Shown: in pieces, positions 23,678-35,412 of the stretch
How the letters are laid out: each line of letters begins with the position of its first letter
Numbering within the stretch: the first letter of the stretch is position 1
DNA from: Pseudoips prasinana
Taxonomy: Eukaryota; Arthropoda; Insecta; Lepidoptera; Nolidae
Direction: 5' to 3'
Assembly (NCBI GenBank): GCA_951640165.1
Contig: OX621257.1
Coordinates: 8,505,201 to 8,569,200 of the forward strand
DNA length: 64,000 nt
Position numbers and translations under genes: made by a program
The notes under the pieces: generated by a model
The model's input: the letters and a program-made list of their open reading frames with translations, nothing else
Told to the model about the DNA's origin: nothing
Database searches by the model: none

Positions 23678-24498
23678 AGGTCTGGTGAGTAGGGCGGATG
23701 ACGGAGAGCTTCCAACCCCAGTTCTTGCAACTTGGAGACCGTCTGCTGTGCAGTATGAGGTCGCGCGTTGTCGTGCAGGAGCAGCGGAGACGAGCGATTG
23801 ACCAATGCTGGTTGGAGATGCGCCAGCTTCTCCATCATTGTGCTCAGTTCTTCACAGTACACATCTGCAGTAATGCTCACCCCGTTTGGTAAGAAGCTGT
23901 GATGAATCACACCGGCGCTAGACCACCAAACAGTGACCATCACTTTTCTAGGGGTAAGTTTTCGTTTAGGGCATTGTTTAGGTGCTGAACCAGGATCCAA
24001 CCAACTTGCTGAGCGCTTGCGGTTATCAAACAGAATCCATTTTTCATCGCAGGTAACAATGCGGTTCAAAATTCCTTCATTTGTGTGTCTGTTGAGCAGT
24101 GCAAGGCACGTCTCGACGCGTACTTCGCGCTGGCGATCATTGAGTTCGTGGGGCACCCATTTGTCAAGCTTTTTTACCTTGCCAATTTGACGCAAATGGA
24201 CCAATATTGTTTTGACGCTAACGTCGAAAGCTGCTGCTAATTCAGCCGTAGATTGTGTATCATCAGCTTCCACAACCGCCTTTAATTCGTCATTGTCGAC
24301 CAAAGTCTTCGGACGACCGCGAGGTTCATTTTTCAGGTCGAAATTTCCAGAACGGAAGCGAGCAAACCAATAACAGGTGGTGCGTTGGTTTGTAGTGTTA
24401 GCTCCGTAAACGTCGTTGATGTTGCGTGCCGCTTGTGCCGCGTTGCTGCCACGACGGTACTCATATTCCATAATTACTCGAATTTTTAACGTATCCAT
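23678..24498 (-). pseudogene. mariner transposase, C-terminally truncated
   Basis: The real start is ATG at 24498-24496 (MDTLKIRVIM). The helix-turn-helix region occupies residues 1-110, the first catalytic aspartate lies in VTCDEKW (about 153) and the second in LLHDNARPH (about 240). The frame passes YSPDL and then runs into Helitron-like sequence, so the third aspartate expected 34 residues after the second (DD34D) is missing. There is no frameshift or stop before that point. The flanking 5' region to 24685 matches copy 1, ending at a TA. It lies between two halves of a segmental duplication. Confidence 0.85.
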
Positions 24499-24685
24499 GA
24501 TGACGAAAAAGATTGAAATGCGATGAAAATGTAACACTAATCAATAAAGAAATGACTACTTTTGGAAAAAAGAATCCATGTTTTTAAAATAAAATTAATT
24601 TGAAATTAGAATTCTTAGCCAAACAAAAATTATTTTGATTTGAAATGGCCAGTACTCCAGAACGGCAATTTCATAGGTAAAGACC
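23678..24685 (-). mobile_element. mariner copy 2
   Basis: The 5' terminus (minus strand) is ggtctttacctatgaaattg beside TA at 24686-24687. The 3' terminus is replaced by the Helitron-like fragment. Confidence 0.8.
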
Positions 24686-25190
24686 TAATATTTACCTGTC
24701 GATAGTTTGTAATTCGTAAAAGTAAAACTCTCTTTACTGTACACCATAACTAGCCTTAGTTTTAATTGTATTACACAAATGTTAATTGTATGATAATAAA
24801 AAAAAAAGAAATCGCATTAACGATAAGGCCGCTCTTTGGACCTAAATTACAACGGGCCGCCTTATCGCAACTTATTGTAACTACGATTTCTTCCAGACAG
24901 TCAAGAATGGTACAGAATATGTCCCATTCTTGGCTGTCTGGAATTATTCAAAACTCAAATTCAATTCATATTCTAAATTTGATCACATTCAAATTAAAAA
25001 CTATAAATATTTACAGTTCAAATTAAACTTTAAAACATTTTATTGAAACAGTCAACGTAATCAGCCATTTAACGAATTCATTGCAATGATTAATTAAATT
25101 ATCTCTAAATGATTTAATATTCCTCTATATTTAATCATTTGAAGTTAGCCTTTGATTTATTTTACATATATTGTACTGCGATGTGTCTAA

Positions 25191-25436
25191 GGCTGATTTC
25201 AGAGCAGCGCCGGCGAGCGGCGACGTCCAAACGCGCGCGCTTACAATTACACTAGATAGTAGTTGCGTTTCATAGTCACGCAGTTCAAACGCGCTGCCGG
25301 TGACACGCGCGCCGTCGGCCAGCGCTGCCCGAGCTCCTCTACTGACAGCTAGCGTTTCAGAGTGACGCTCGCACGCGCCGCTGTTGAGACGCGCTGGCCT
25401 CCGGCGCGTGCTGCGCGCGTCACTCTGAAATCAGCC
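25191..25436. mobile_element. MITE with 14-bp perfect TIRs and TAA target duplication
   Basis: Both ends read ggctgatttcagag inward. A TAA flanks each side (25188-25190, 25437-25439). Duplicate A has the uninterrupted sequence with a single TAA (22507-22509), proving insertion. The 246-bp body is strikingly GC-rich and CpG-rich compared with its surroundings. The 3-bp TAA duplication suggests the PIF/Harbinger superfamily. Confidence 0.9.
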
Positions 25437-25486
25437 TAAATGTTTCTGTTTATGTTGCTTGCTTATCGTATCGGTAGTGGTAACCC

Positions 25487-25712
25487 TAGTGTCAGAGTTG
25501 CTCAAGCCACCCAGTAGGCCTCTGACATGGCTAAATGACTGTTGTCTAATGACTACAACCGGAACCGACAGTTTAACTTGCTCCCCGACGCAAGTAGACG
25601 CTCAGAAATTAAACCACTTTGGCGGTCACCCATCTATGGACTGACCGCGAGCCTAGTTGCTTAACCTCACCGATCGCTTACGGACGGTGAGAGCATCTAG
25701 CTATGAGCGCCT
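25487..25712 (-). mobile_element. 5S-rRNA-like SINE (in duplicate B)
   Basis: Same as the copy at 22556-22784 with few differences. Confidence 0.65.
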
Positions 25713-25744
25713 CTCTCTCTCTGTTTATGTTAAAATATGTAGAT

Positions 25745-25901
25745 ACTAGTTCTGTTGTGCCCCGCGGTTTTACCCGCGATAAAATTTATAAATTATATAT
25801 TACTACAAAGTTTTATCAAAATAGGTAGTTTTTGCGTGCAAGAGTAACAAACATACGCACTCACACATTCACAAACTTTCGCCTTTATAATATTAGTGTG
25901 G
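25745..25901 (-). mobile_element. Lep1-type Helitron (in duplicate B)
   Basis: Plus-strand ends are actagttctgttgtgccccg and tttataatattagtgtgg. Confidence 0.65.
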
Positions 25902-26487
25902 TTATATTCTTAAAAAAATGCAGAGGATTATCAATGTGTATTTGTACATATATAAAAATTCTAATATTACTTACTGTCCTAAAAAAACCAAATAACCGCC
26001 TATTCTAGGTACCTAAATTGAAACGATGTATGTATATCTCCAATGACCCGGGATTTGAACCCAGTACCTTAATTATTATGTATTAATTTGTATATAATTA
26101 TTTGTACATATATAAAAATTCTAATATTACTTACTGTCTTAAAAAACCAAATAACCGCCTATTCTAGGTACCTAAATTGAAACAATATCTCCAATTTTAT
26201 TTTGTGATGTGCAATAAACTATTTATCTATCAATCTATAGAACCACCTATATTTTCTAAAGAATCCACCTCACCAAATACAAAGAGAGTGATCAAAATTG
26301 CTTCATAAATAGCGGAATAATCGCGAAACATACAAAAAAAAACAAGATACAGTATAATTGATCACCTCTTTTCAAGTAGGTAATTAAAAAGGATTTACAG
26401 CTTCGCGTATATAAACTAAAAGTACCGTGTTTTCCTGATGCTAATTATTTCTACTTGTTTATAATTGATTCCCAACGGTTGATTTAC

Positions 26488-26604
26488 GCATTGTTTGATT
26501 GTATAATCTTATTTTACATGACCTACTATTTTACATGAACTACTATTTTACATGATGCTAACTGTAAACATCATGTAAAATAAGACTATACAATCAAACA
26601 ATGC
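26488..26604. mobile_element. Small MITE with about 34-bp TIRs
   Basis: Arms gcattgtttgattgtataat... and its inverse ...actatacaatcaaacaatgc enclose short repeats of ctattttacatga. No ORF; no clear target duplication. Confidence 0.75.
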
Positions 26605-27370
26605 TATCACTGCTTCACCTGACAATAGAGGAGAACGAGGGCATCCCCTTTGGGGTTCGAAACTCGACTCTGGGCTGTTACTGACGCGGAGATGTGTTAG
26701 ACGGTCGTATCGTTTTGGAGATGTTTGTATAGTTTAAGAAACGAAGCGGTTTTTGTATGAAGCGCTCATAACAAATTTGTAATCGACATAACTTTGCTGG
26801 GTCTAGAAATATATACAGTAAATATCCAAAATTATTAACGATAAATCAAGTCCGGCCAGTTCGATAAAAATAGAAATACCTAATATTATTTTCTTGGTCT
26901 TGAGCATAGACCACGAACCGTAAGACGCGATGTCAGCTAGACCGCCATATCGATCTTGTAAGGATTGCAGGATGCCACTGGATGTTGGGCATCGTAAGAT
27001 CGGAGTTTAGGGTCTTTCTGCGAAAGTTATTATTATTTTGATCAGAATAATTCTACTAATCAAAAATAAACCAAGCTTGTTTTAAGATCGTTTAACAACG
27101 TTTTAAATCGTCCCTTTCTTTTTTAAGATCAATCGTATTAATAATACGTAGTAATAAATCTTAAACTTTTGCCAAACAGAATCATTACTAAAGTAAGGAG
27201 CTATTACATTACATGAGTAAAGTGTTAATAATGGCGATAGTACCACACTAAACCCATCAAAAATGCCATAGTAAACTAGTCTCTATAATTGAGAATATAA
27301 GGCCCAGTCAGTAACTATAATTTAGGTGAATATGCATACTTTCCGCTGTCCAATTCATAATGGTAGGTAG
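26605..27370. other. No recognised feature
   Basis: Unique-looking AT-rich sequence. No ORF, RNA gene or known repeat was recognised. Confidence 0.4.
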
Positions 27371-27530
27371 CTTGATGTGCTGGCATCTGCCAGCACATCA
27401 AGCTACCCCAATCTGTCACATTTCCCAAATTGAAAGTGAACTTTATACTTTTGTGATAAAGTTTAAAATCTATATCAGAAATTTGACAGATTGGGGTAGC
27501 TGAATGTGCTGGCGTCTGTACATATATAGA
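27370..27530. mobile_element. TGTACAGACGCC MITE with duplicated left terminus
   Basis: Right terminus gctggcgtctgtaca is intact. The left side shows an extra inverted terminal piece (agcttgatgtgctggcatct) abutting gccagcacatcaagctaccc, so the left end is itself a small palindrome. Confidence 0.65.
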
Positions 27531-27702
27531 GGTAACATTGTTCAGTTTTATCTGAGGATCTGTCAGGTCCAACATCTTCCTTTCCTAGACTGGTAGCTAT
27601 TTTCAAAATACAGGTACACTCGTGTAATAAAGTTACATAATATGCAGATCATAATTAGAAAATTTATTGTAATATTTCTTGAAACGAGTACAATGAATAT
27701 AA

Positions 27703-27822
27703 TCACACTAACATTATAAAGGCGTCAGTATGTGAGTGTGTGCGTGTGTATGTTTGTTACTCTTTCACGCAAAAACTACCGGACGGATTATTATGAAACT
27801 TTGTAGAAATAAAGCGTATTTA
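27703..27822 (+). mobile_element. Lep1-type Helitron 5' portion
   Basis: Starts tcacactaacattataaagg and continues ctctttcacgcaaaaactac. It lacks the CTAG end and is followed directly by a SINE. Confidence 0.55.
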
Positions 27823-27831
27823 AAGAAATAT

Positions 27832-28085
27832 CAATTAACACACTGTCATCTGATCCCAAAGTAGGCAAAGCTGTTCAGGCTTTGGGATGGCAACTAGACA
27901 ACTAATAACATACTTATATATTTCTAAATACACACATATTATAGATAAAATACACCCAGAAACAGAACAAATTATCGTGTTCATCCTGTGTGTTCATCTC
28001 ACAAAGATTTGTCCAGAGTGAGAATCGAACCCACAACCTCTGTCTTAGCATTCAAGGTCACTAAGCACTAGACCAACAGGCCAGT
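27832..28085 (-). mobile_element. tRNA-derived SINE, family 5 (antisense)
   Basis: Inverted head with agaatcgaacccacaacctc and tagaccaacaggcc; tail with atctgatcccaaagtagg related to family 2. Confidence 0.6.
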
Positions 28086-28644
28086 AGAAGTTGAGTCAAC
28101 ATAACATAGCGAAACCTTATTTTACTACTAAGTACTTACTGAAAGATTAGCTCAACCCGGGATCTGGATCCAGGACTTCGTATCCACAAGACAAACGAGG
28201 CAGTCACCTGTAACTAAAGCTAATTAAATAACGGAAATATTATATATTAATTTTATTTCATCCAGTAGCAATAATTTGGAACGTTCCGTAAAAATTAACA
28301 CCTTTAATGTGTATGCTTTTAGTAAAATTACCGTGTAACTTTAGTATCAATCAAACAAAGTAATGGTTTTGTTATTATGTTTATTATTATGAGATTGTTA
28401 TTATTATGTTTACAGTCACATTTTATTGCTATAAGGCCGTTGTATTCAGGGAGATACAACTCTGTAATAGCAACTCGATAGTAATATTCTACGCAGTTCT
28501 GTACGTACCAGTTTAATTCAATGACTGAAAATTTGCGTTTCAGATATGATATTTAAATAAGATTTTAACCATAAACATTATTTTTTTTTAATCGTTTCTT
28601 TCTTTTTTAAGACCCCTCTTACCAGTGCATTATAAAAAAAACTA

Positions 28645-28846
28645 CACGTGAGGCGCAGCGGCTAAGACAGTCGCCTCGCCTCTTCGTGTTGCGCGTTCGA
28701 GTCCCGGGCTGTACAACTATTTGTGTAACCCATAAATAGTTGTTCTGAGTCTGGATGTAATTTTTGTCCGTCTATTATATGTTTGTAAAGTACCCCGCGT
28801 CACAGAGATTACATTCCCTAGTGCGGGCGTTATCTTTTCATAAAGA
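28645..28846 (+). mobile_element. tRNA-derived SINE, family 4 (sense)
   Basis: Head ggcgcagcggctaagacagt with B-box gttcgagtcccgg; body aacccataaatagttgttct; end cctagtgcgggcgttatctt. Confidence 0.7.
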
Positions 28847-29093
28847 AAAAAAAAATAAGAAAATTGCGTTGATAGCTACGCTACAGTTTTTACTATTGCG
28901 GCTATCATCGTTATCCATAATGTAATGTAATCCATTGTTATAAATTCTCAAAATAATTAATAATTATTATTAATCTGTTAGAAGAAAAAACCCCCTGTAA
29001 CAAATTGGAGCAACTGAAAGGGCTATGCTTAGAGTTTCTTTGCGAGATTGAATTAGAAATCTATAATATCTATAATATATATATTTTTTAAAT

Positions 29094-29334
29094 AATATTT
29101 AGGGACAATGTCACACAGATCATCCTAGCCCCAAACTAAGCAAAGCTTGTACTATGGGTACCAGGCGACGATATACATACTTATATAGATAGATAAATAC
29201 TTATATACATAGAAAGCATCCATGACTCAGAAACAAATATTCGTGCTCATCACACAAATATTTGCACTTACCGGGATTCGAACCCAGGACCACCAGCTTA
29301 GTAGGCAGGAGCACTACCAACTAGGCTACAGTGA
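29094..29334 (-). mobile_element. tRNA-derived SINE, family 3 (antisense)
   Basis: Tail agggacaatgtcacacagat on the left; inverted head gggattcgaacccaggacca on the right, abutting an RTE-like fragment. Confidence 0.75.
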
Positions 29335-29337
29335 TCG

Positions 29338-29615
29338 TCAAATGCTGAAACAGCGAACCAAAGTAACCAAAATAGGCCGAATAATTGCCAAGTTGAAATG
29401 GCAGTGCAACTGACGGCCGGGGTTTTGAGTGGCGACCACGAACCGGAAGAAGCAGCGTGGGCAGGCCACCTACAAGATGGACCGATGATCTTGTGAGGGT
29501 CGCTGGAAGTAGCTGGATGCGGGTAGCGTAAGACCGGCAATTGTGGAGATCTTTGGGGGATCCTTTTGTCTAGCAGTCAGCGTCTTTCGGCTGATACGAC
29601 GATGGTGATGAACAG
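29338..29615 (+). mobile_element. RTE-like LINE 3' fragment (sense)
   Basis: Contains tacaagatggaccgatgatc, ttgtggagatctttggggga and gtcttt cggctgatacgacg near its 3' end. Frame broken; non-functional. Confidence 0.7.
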
Positions 29616-29751
29616 ATTGGAGACAGGAAGTTGGAAGTGATACCCGCCCATACCTCTGAGATTTCGTAGTTGTGCCTGTTATGGAGATAGACCGACAAAA
29701 CTTGGAGACGCTACCTATGTCGGTAAGCAGCCTCATGAGAAGGAATTCATA

Positions 29752-30333
29752 TCAGCCGAAAGACGTCCACTGCTGGACAAAGGCCTCCCCCATAGATCTC
29801 CACAATTGCCGGTCTTGCGCTATCCGCATCCAGCGATTTCCAGCGACCCGCACAAGATTATCGGTCCATCTTGTAGGGGGCCTGCCCACGCTGCGTCTTC
29901 CGGTTCGTAGTCGCCACTCGAGAACCTTTCTGCCCCAGCGGCCGTCGGCTCTACGAGCTATGTGCCCTGCCCACTGCCACTTCAGCTTGGCAATTCTTAC
30001 GGCTATGTCGGTTACTTTGGTTCGCCTGCAGATCTCAACATTACTGATTCGATCTGGCAGGGAAACTCCAAGCATAGCCCTTTCTATTGCTCTTTGCGTG
30101 AACTTGAGCTGCCTGATAAGGCCCATAGTGAGCGACCACGTCTCTGTTCCGTAAGTCATCACTGGCGACACACACTGGTCGAAGATTTTCGACTTGAGAC
30201 ATTGCGGTATTTGGGACGAGAAGATATTACGTAGCTTTTTATGAGAGGGAATATACACTGCAAATATGTTTGCGCATACGCTCGGTTGGAAATCAACCAG
30301 AATCGCTAAGATATAATAAACAGAATGGAACAA
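29752..30333 (-). pseudogene. RTE-like LINE ORF, C-terminal part
   Basis: A 193-codon open frame that is the C-terminal end of an RTE-like non-LTR retrotransposon polyprotein. It shows the post-polymerase region PVMTYGTETWSL, then KVTDIAVRIAKLKWQWAGHI (the end segment typical of these LINEs), GRPPTRWTDNLVRVAG and a terminal FVQQWTSFG. The element is 5'-truncated: no endonuclease or polymerase palm is present, and the first residues upstream of about 30240 are not clearly LINE-derived. Other 3' ends of the same family lie at 20165, 29338, 31490, 50555 and 50793, all ending in a GATGATG-like tail where preserved. Confidence 0.75.
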
Positions 30334-30436
30334 TGCTTTTTCTTGTCATATGAAACTATTTTTTCACTAAAAGCCGATGGCGCCAGACGTAAGAAACGGG
30401 TGTAAAACAAATAACGTAAAGCGCTCATAAACAGTT

Positions 30437-30770
30437 GCAGTCACCGGTGCGTAATTGACCGGCGAAGTAAAGCACGTAGGTACGCGGTCAGTCTATAGAT
30501 GAGTGACCGTCAAAGAGGTTCAATTTCTGAGTGTCTTCGTGTTTCTGAGGGCATTCTTAAGGGAGTCGTAGTAACGACCACCGCCCGGGGGTGTGGGAGC
30601 CGGGCAGGCCCCACGGTCCCCACCGGGGCGTCGGAAGCGAGCTCTAATCCACAGAACACACTATAAGCTTTTGGTGCCAGTTTCAGTCATTAGACAGCAG
30701 TTGTTAAGCCCTTCAGAGGCCTTCTGGGTGGCTTGAACAACTCTGACACCAAGGCAACTACTGCCCATAC
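30437..30770 (+). repeat. 5S-like SINE remnant with flanking repeat
   Basis: atagatgagtgaccgtcaaa preceded by a degenerate 5S-like core, followed by a GC-rich piece (accgcccgggggtgtgggag) and the SINE end with gaacaactctgacaccaa. Non-coding. Confidence 0.45.
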
Positions 30771-31045
30771 GATAGAGATAAAGAACGCAAGAAAACGCAT
30801 TACCTACATTTCAAGATGGTTTCCTCATGAATACGAATTTCCAACTAAAGTTCTTAACAAATTAAATGTTTCGTAAAAAAGGATTAGAGATTAATAAGGT
30901 AATAAATAGATCAGCTTATTTTAACGCTTTTGCGACGAAACTTTAACATAGTTTGCTAGTCGCTCCCTCAATGAAAATTGTTTTGAACTATTCCAGAATG
31001 TTCCATCATATGTATTCGTTGGTCATGCAAGCGTTACTTTTTTTA

Positions 31046-31240
31046 AGACAACACCCTCACTTGGTATTCTAATCCCTGTATCCAGGGGTACTATACAAAC
31101 ATATAATAGACGGACACAAATTACAACCAGACTCTGAACATCTATTTATGGGTCATACAAATAGTTATCCGGCGCGGGACTGAAACCTGCGACACGTAAC
31201 GGCGAGACGATTGTCTTAGCCGCTGCGCGATATGTGCAGT
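31046..31240 (-). mobile_element. tRNA-derived SINE, family 4 (antisense)
   Basis: Left end gacaacaccctcacttgg (tail), right end inverted head with cttagccgctgcgcgatatg. Confidence 0.7.
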
Positions 31241-31489
31241 CAAGTAACTTATCTTATGCAATCCTTTCAAGGCAACATCTAGCCAAAAGCTTTTAATATT
31301 TTGTAAAAAAATACAGCCGGATGTAGAGATCAAAATTATAGATTAACTTGATGGGATTTCTATGCTGGTTGAGTTGGTGCTTGACCACGATGTCACCTGA
31401 TAGTAAGTGAAGATGTGGTCGAAGATAGACCGCGCGTACCCTTAATATGCCTGTTCACTCTACCCTAGAATAAAATCATGTTATATGAA

Positions 31490-31765
31490 TCAAAGTCACC
31501 GACATAGCCCGAAGAATTGCAAAACTGAAGTGGCGGTGGGCTAGGCACATAGCTCGTAGAACCGATGGCCGTTGGGGCAGAAAGGTTCTTGAGTGGCGAC
31601 CACAAACTGGAAGACGCAGCGTGGACCCCTACAAGATGGACCGATAATCTTGTGCGGGTCGCTGGAAACTGCTGGATGCGAATAGCTCAAGACCGGCAAT
31701 TGTGGAGATCTTTGGGGGAGGCCTTTGTCCAGCAGTGGACGTCTTTCGGCTGATATGATGATGGA
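31490..31765 (+). mobile_element. RTE-like LINE 3' end (sense)
   Basis: Encodes in broken frames the same C-terminal blocks as 29752-30333 (TRWTDNLVRVAG, EAFVQQWTSFG) and ends ctgatatgatgatgg. Confidence 0.75.
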
Positions 31766-31864
31766 AGTCTCAATATTTATTGCAAATTTTTACACTTCTG
31801 AGTGAAAAGTTTAAGTAGCATTGCATTTAAAGATTGGTTATGCTAGTTTTTAAAACGTAGTATG

Positions 31865-31912
31865 ATGTACAGACGCCAGCACATCGAGCTACTTCAATCT
31901 GTCAAATTATCT
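31865..31912. mobile_element. TGTACAGACGCC MITE terminus
   Basis: Only one terminus: tgtacagacgccagcacatc to atctgtcaaatt. Confidence 0.6.
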
Positions 31913-32089
31913 GGAAAAATTAATCGAGGGTATTACACAGCTTAGCCGTTCGTTTGTGGAAAAAGAAAGCATAACGATTCGGAGGGCCCATGACCTCTTG
32001 CTTTCTTCCTCTAGCAGTCAGGAACACTGACCACTAGCCCAATAGGCCTGTTTAAACCAATACAAAATTGTTTCAGAAATTTAATTTGT

Positions 32090-32227
32090 ACGGACACCAG
32101 CACATCCAGCTACCCCAATCTGTCAAATTTCTTTTATAGATTTTCAACTTAATCACATAACCATAAAGTTCTCTTTCAATTGGGGAAATTTGACAGATCG
32201 GGGTAGCTTGATGTACTGGCGTCTGTA
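32090..32227. mobile_element. TGTACAGACGCC MITE, complete
   Basis: About 138 bp with long inverted termini: tgtacggacaccagcacatc at the left and gtactggcgtctgtaca at the right, each followed inward by ctaccccaatctgtcaaatt or its inverse. Confidence 0.8.
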
Positions 32228-32229
32228 CA

Positions 32230-33090
32230 AAACTACAAACTATCTGCTCAGAACGTACGAAATACTATTACATGAGTTACAACATTGATTAAACAAAGTG
32301 TTTTCGTAGTTTGATCCTGACCTTGAAAGATATAAGTTCAAAATCTGTTATACAACTACCGTAACTTTCAATTACTCTAATTGATAAGTTTCCATCAATT
32401 AGAATTGAAACTTCATAATTCAATGTTCCACAGTAGCAATTATCAAAGCCCGTGCTACGGTTTCATTACCACTGTTTAGTAGGTTTCTAAGATATGAGAT
32501 GAGAGCGATAACAAAAGAAAATATTCTGTCTTGCTTTAACCTTATGTGTATATAATACATATATATGCCATAACCTAGCTTACTTACTAGATATTATCTA
32601 CAAATTAAGGGAAATCTAGTATTAAATATCGTATTTTAAAGATATTTTGTGTTTGAATAAATTACTCGTAATCAAATGGTATCGCTAATTCTTTTTAATG
32701 TAACTGCAATAATTCCTACAATGAATCCTGATCATAAAATAAAAATAGTACTAATGTCGAATTCATATCATAAGCTCTTTTTTATAATCAAACAGATAGA
32801 ATTTTAACAAAATAGTTTCCAATCTGTCCAACAGTCGCACAAGAGCAAAATCAATTAATTTTCACAATGAAACTAAATCGCTTTCCCTTATCACTTAAAC
32901 TGTCATCAACACCGCTCCAATAGACCATAGAAAGTGGGAATCTAGTTCATGGGGCGTGCGACCGATCCGACATTGTTGAGACCATTTGAAATATCGGATG
33001 GTAGGTAACTAGAAGCAAATCAATTAAACAGCAATAAATATATAAATAAAATACAAAGAAAATACAATTGAATTAATGAATAAAATAAAA
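32230..33090. other. No recognised feature
   Basis: AT-rich intronic sequence. No gene, RNA or repeat was recognised apart from a short palindrome near 32370-32410 (tctaattgataa / caattagaa). Confidence 0.4.
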
Positions 33091-33094
33091 TAAA

Positions 33095-33240
33095 AAAGGT
33101 TTTTACTCACGTAGACTTTAAAAAAGCGCTTGTAAATAGTCAGAACATGTTCGTAGTAATACATAATTAATTTATAATTATTTCTATGTACATAAAGATA
33201 TGTACCTAACACAGATTGTAGGAAATAATTTACAATAAGA
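33095..33240 (-). repeat. Inverted copy of the 16362/20100 repeat
   Basis: Reversed, it reads through gtacatagaaataattataa without interruption, so it shows the pre-insertion state of the LINE insertion site at 20139. Confidence 0.6.
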
Positions 33241-33439
33241 TTTATTTTATAACAGTTCCGATTTTTAACTAACTTAAATTAAGTTAAAATAATACAATAT
33301 ATATTTACAGTATACATAAAAATATTTATTTGTGAGTATTTTTTTTTAAATGTGAACTTATTAACGATATAACGATTATAATTATATATTATTTAATGTC
33401 ACCAATCAATCGATATCATAGCTTTTCATACTTAAAACA

Positions 33440-33513
33440 ACGTATTAGCCTCACTATACAACGGGGTAATGTTGCCAGTTTTGTGGGCACCTTTCCCGCA
33501 GGCGACGATTAAT
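33440..33513 (+). pseudogene. Retroelement ORF C-terminal remnant
   Basis: A short open frame ends QRISLTIQRGNVASFVGTFP then GDD and a stop. A second copy at 38160-38268 ends with the related QRISITIQRSNAASFLGTLP. The shared motif just before a stop suggests the 3' end of one retrotransposon family, probably non-LTR. Confidence 0.4.
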
Positions 33514-34371
33514 TCAGTTTTTATTTAATGGTGTTTAATATTGTATGAGTATGTTAGTTTTGATTATATGTTAATATCATTTTATACTGTTAAATTTTTT
33601 ATACTATCTTCATTTAAAAATAGTATAACCGTTCAACGTAAGGTTAGTAGGTTTCCTGCAATAATATATTAATGAAATGTATATTTACAGAATGTTTTTG
33701 AATGGCACCCAACAGGCATTTCAGTTCATCATCATCATCATCTTGACCCACCAATACGCCAGTGGGTCTGGTTTCCGCACTTAGTCCCGATGTGGACCAT
33801 TATATGTACGGCATTTCACTTTTGTAATAATAAAATCTTTATTATTATTATTTATACTTATTTACTAAGTCTTCTAAATACGACGGTTTAAATAGGACCT
33901 CTATTTTACCGTTACGTTACGTTAGGTTACCTACTTCATTTTCAATATCAGAAGCTGAAATCACCACTACAGCAATTTGCATCCAATTACTCAGAACCCA
34001 GAACTATCATTAAAAGGGTGTACCATTCGTGCGGAAAGATGGAAAGGGAAACCTTGTGAATGTTATTTCTTGTTATATTTCATTTGGAACTTGTAAAAAC
34101 TTAGCAGGCTCACATGGTGTTTAAGGCGACTCATTCATAAACAAAAATTAACGGACTGAGCTAGAGTGAGTCATACAAAATCTCACGCAATCTAACTTGT
34201 ATCGAATGGTCGTCCGCGCCTAAACTGTTTTACGCCTATAAAGTACTAATGGAACTTTTACAAACAATTTATAAACATATAAAGTTAGAATGTTTACTGA
34301 TTATTTAAGAAACACAACACAACATTTCTTACAATAATTATTTTAACTACCTGTACTCCGTCGTTTTAACA

Positions 34372-34543
34372 GTATTAAACTTTTTACAAATTATGGCCGA
34401 TGGATTTAAATATAAGCTATATTACTGCAAATATTCATGAAAATTCGTTCGGTAGTTTTTACATGAAACAGTAAAATACTTCCTTACATCCATACATCTG
34501 TACATCCATACCCACAAACTTTCGCATTTATAATATTAGTAGG
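34372..34543 (-). mobile_element. Lep1-type Helitron, one end
   Basis: Right end actttcgcatttataatatt on the plus strand; the CTAG end is missing. Confidence 0.5.
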
Positions 34544-35311
34544 AATTAGTAAATCTTTAACATAGCATTTAACATTAATTTATAAACTCTATAAATGTAT
34601 GCACTTAGAATGTTTACTGTATTTAAGTAGCAAAAGAGTTCGGGATTAAGTAGCTTTATATTTAACACATATAAAAACCATGTATCTAATTAATATTAAA
34701 AATAAATATATTTTAGTAATGAATTCCTACTGAGTTTTCTAGCAGCGGTTCCAAATAGCTGCCCTGCCGTGCACTGTACGGTAGGCTAAATATATTTAAA
34801 CGATTCAACATAAATGTAACTAATAAATATAATAAATATAAAAGAATAGATGAATTTTGAATTAGAATGATCTATTCCGAAATTGTTGATACATGACCCG
34901 TTATCGTTTTACATTTTCAAATAGAAATATTTGTTTTAAAAGTTGTTTTGATATTATTTTATTTGTTGTAAACGTTAAACAATCACGTACATAATAAAGT
35001 TGTCCCAAATCAATATAATAGTATTGATGTATTCTATTGCATTAATCCAGTTCTGGGAAGATAGAAGACAAATAATTCAATGCAGCCTAGCCGGAATACG
35101 TCTCCAAGCGTAAATACTCTATAACTCATATTTTCTTCACAGTATATTTGTACTAAAATGAGGCTGAACGTTAGTCATTATAGTGCGTTAATTAAGCTCG
35201 AAAACGAACAGCTACACTGCCATGGAATTAATTTTTAGTGCACTTTTGCATTTTCGCGTAAAATTGGCCTTTTTTTTCATACGACTAAATCTTGCAAATA
35301 TGACAAGGCCG

Positions 35312-35412
35312 ACCAAATAGCGGTCACCCATCTATGGACTAACCGCAAATCTAGTTGCTTAACCTCGCCAACCACTTACGGACCGGGTGAGAGCATCTGC
35401 CTATGAGCCTAT
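35312..35412 (-). mobile_element. 5S-rRNA-like SINE fragment
   Basis: Minus strand: gaggttaagcaactag and ccatagatgggtgaccgc. Confidence 0.55.

Larger units (their letters stand above)
24688..26457 (+). repeat. Segmental duplicate, copy B
   Basis: Colinear with copy A but carrying an extra 246-bp MITE at 25191. It ends where ctgatgctaattatttctac gives way to unrelated sequence. Confidence 0.85.
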
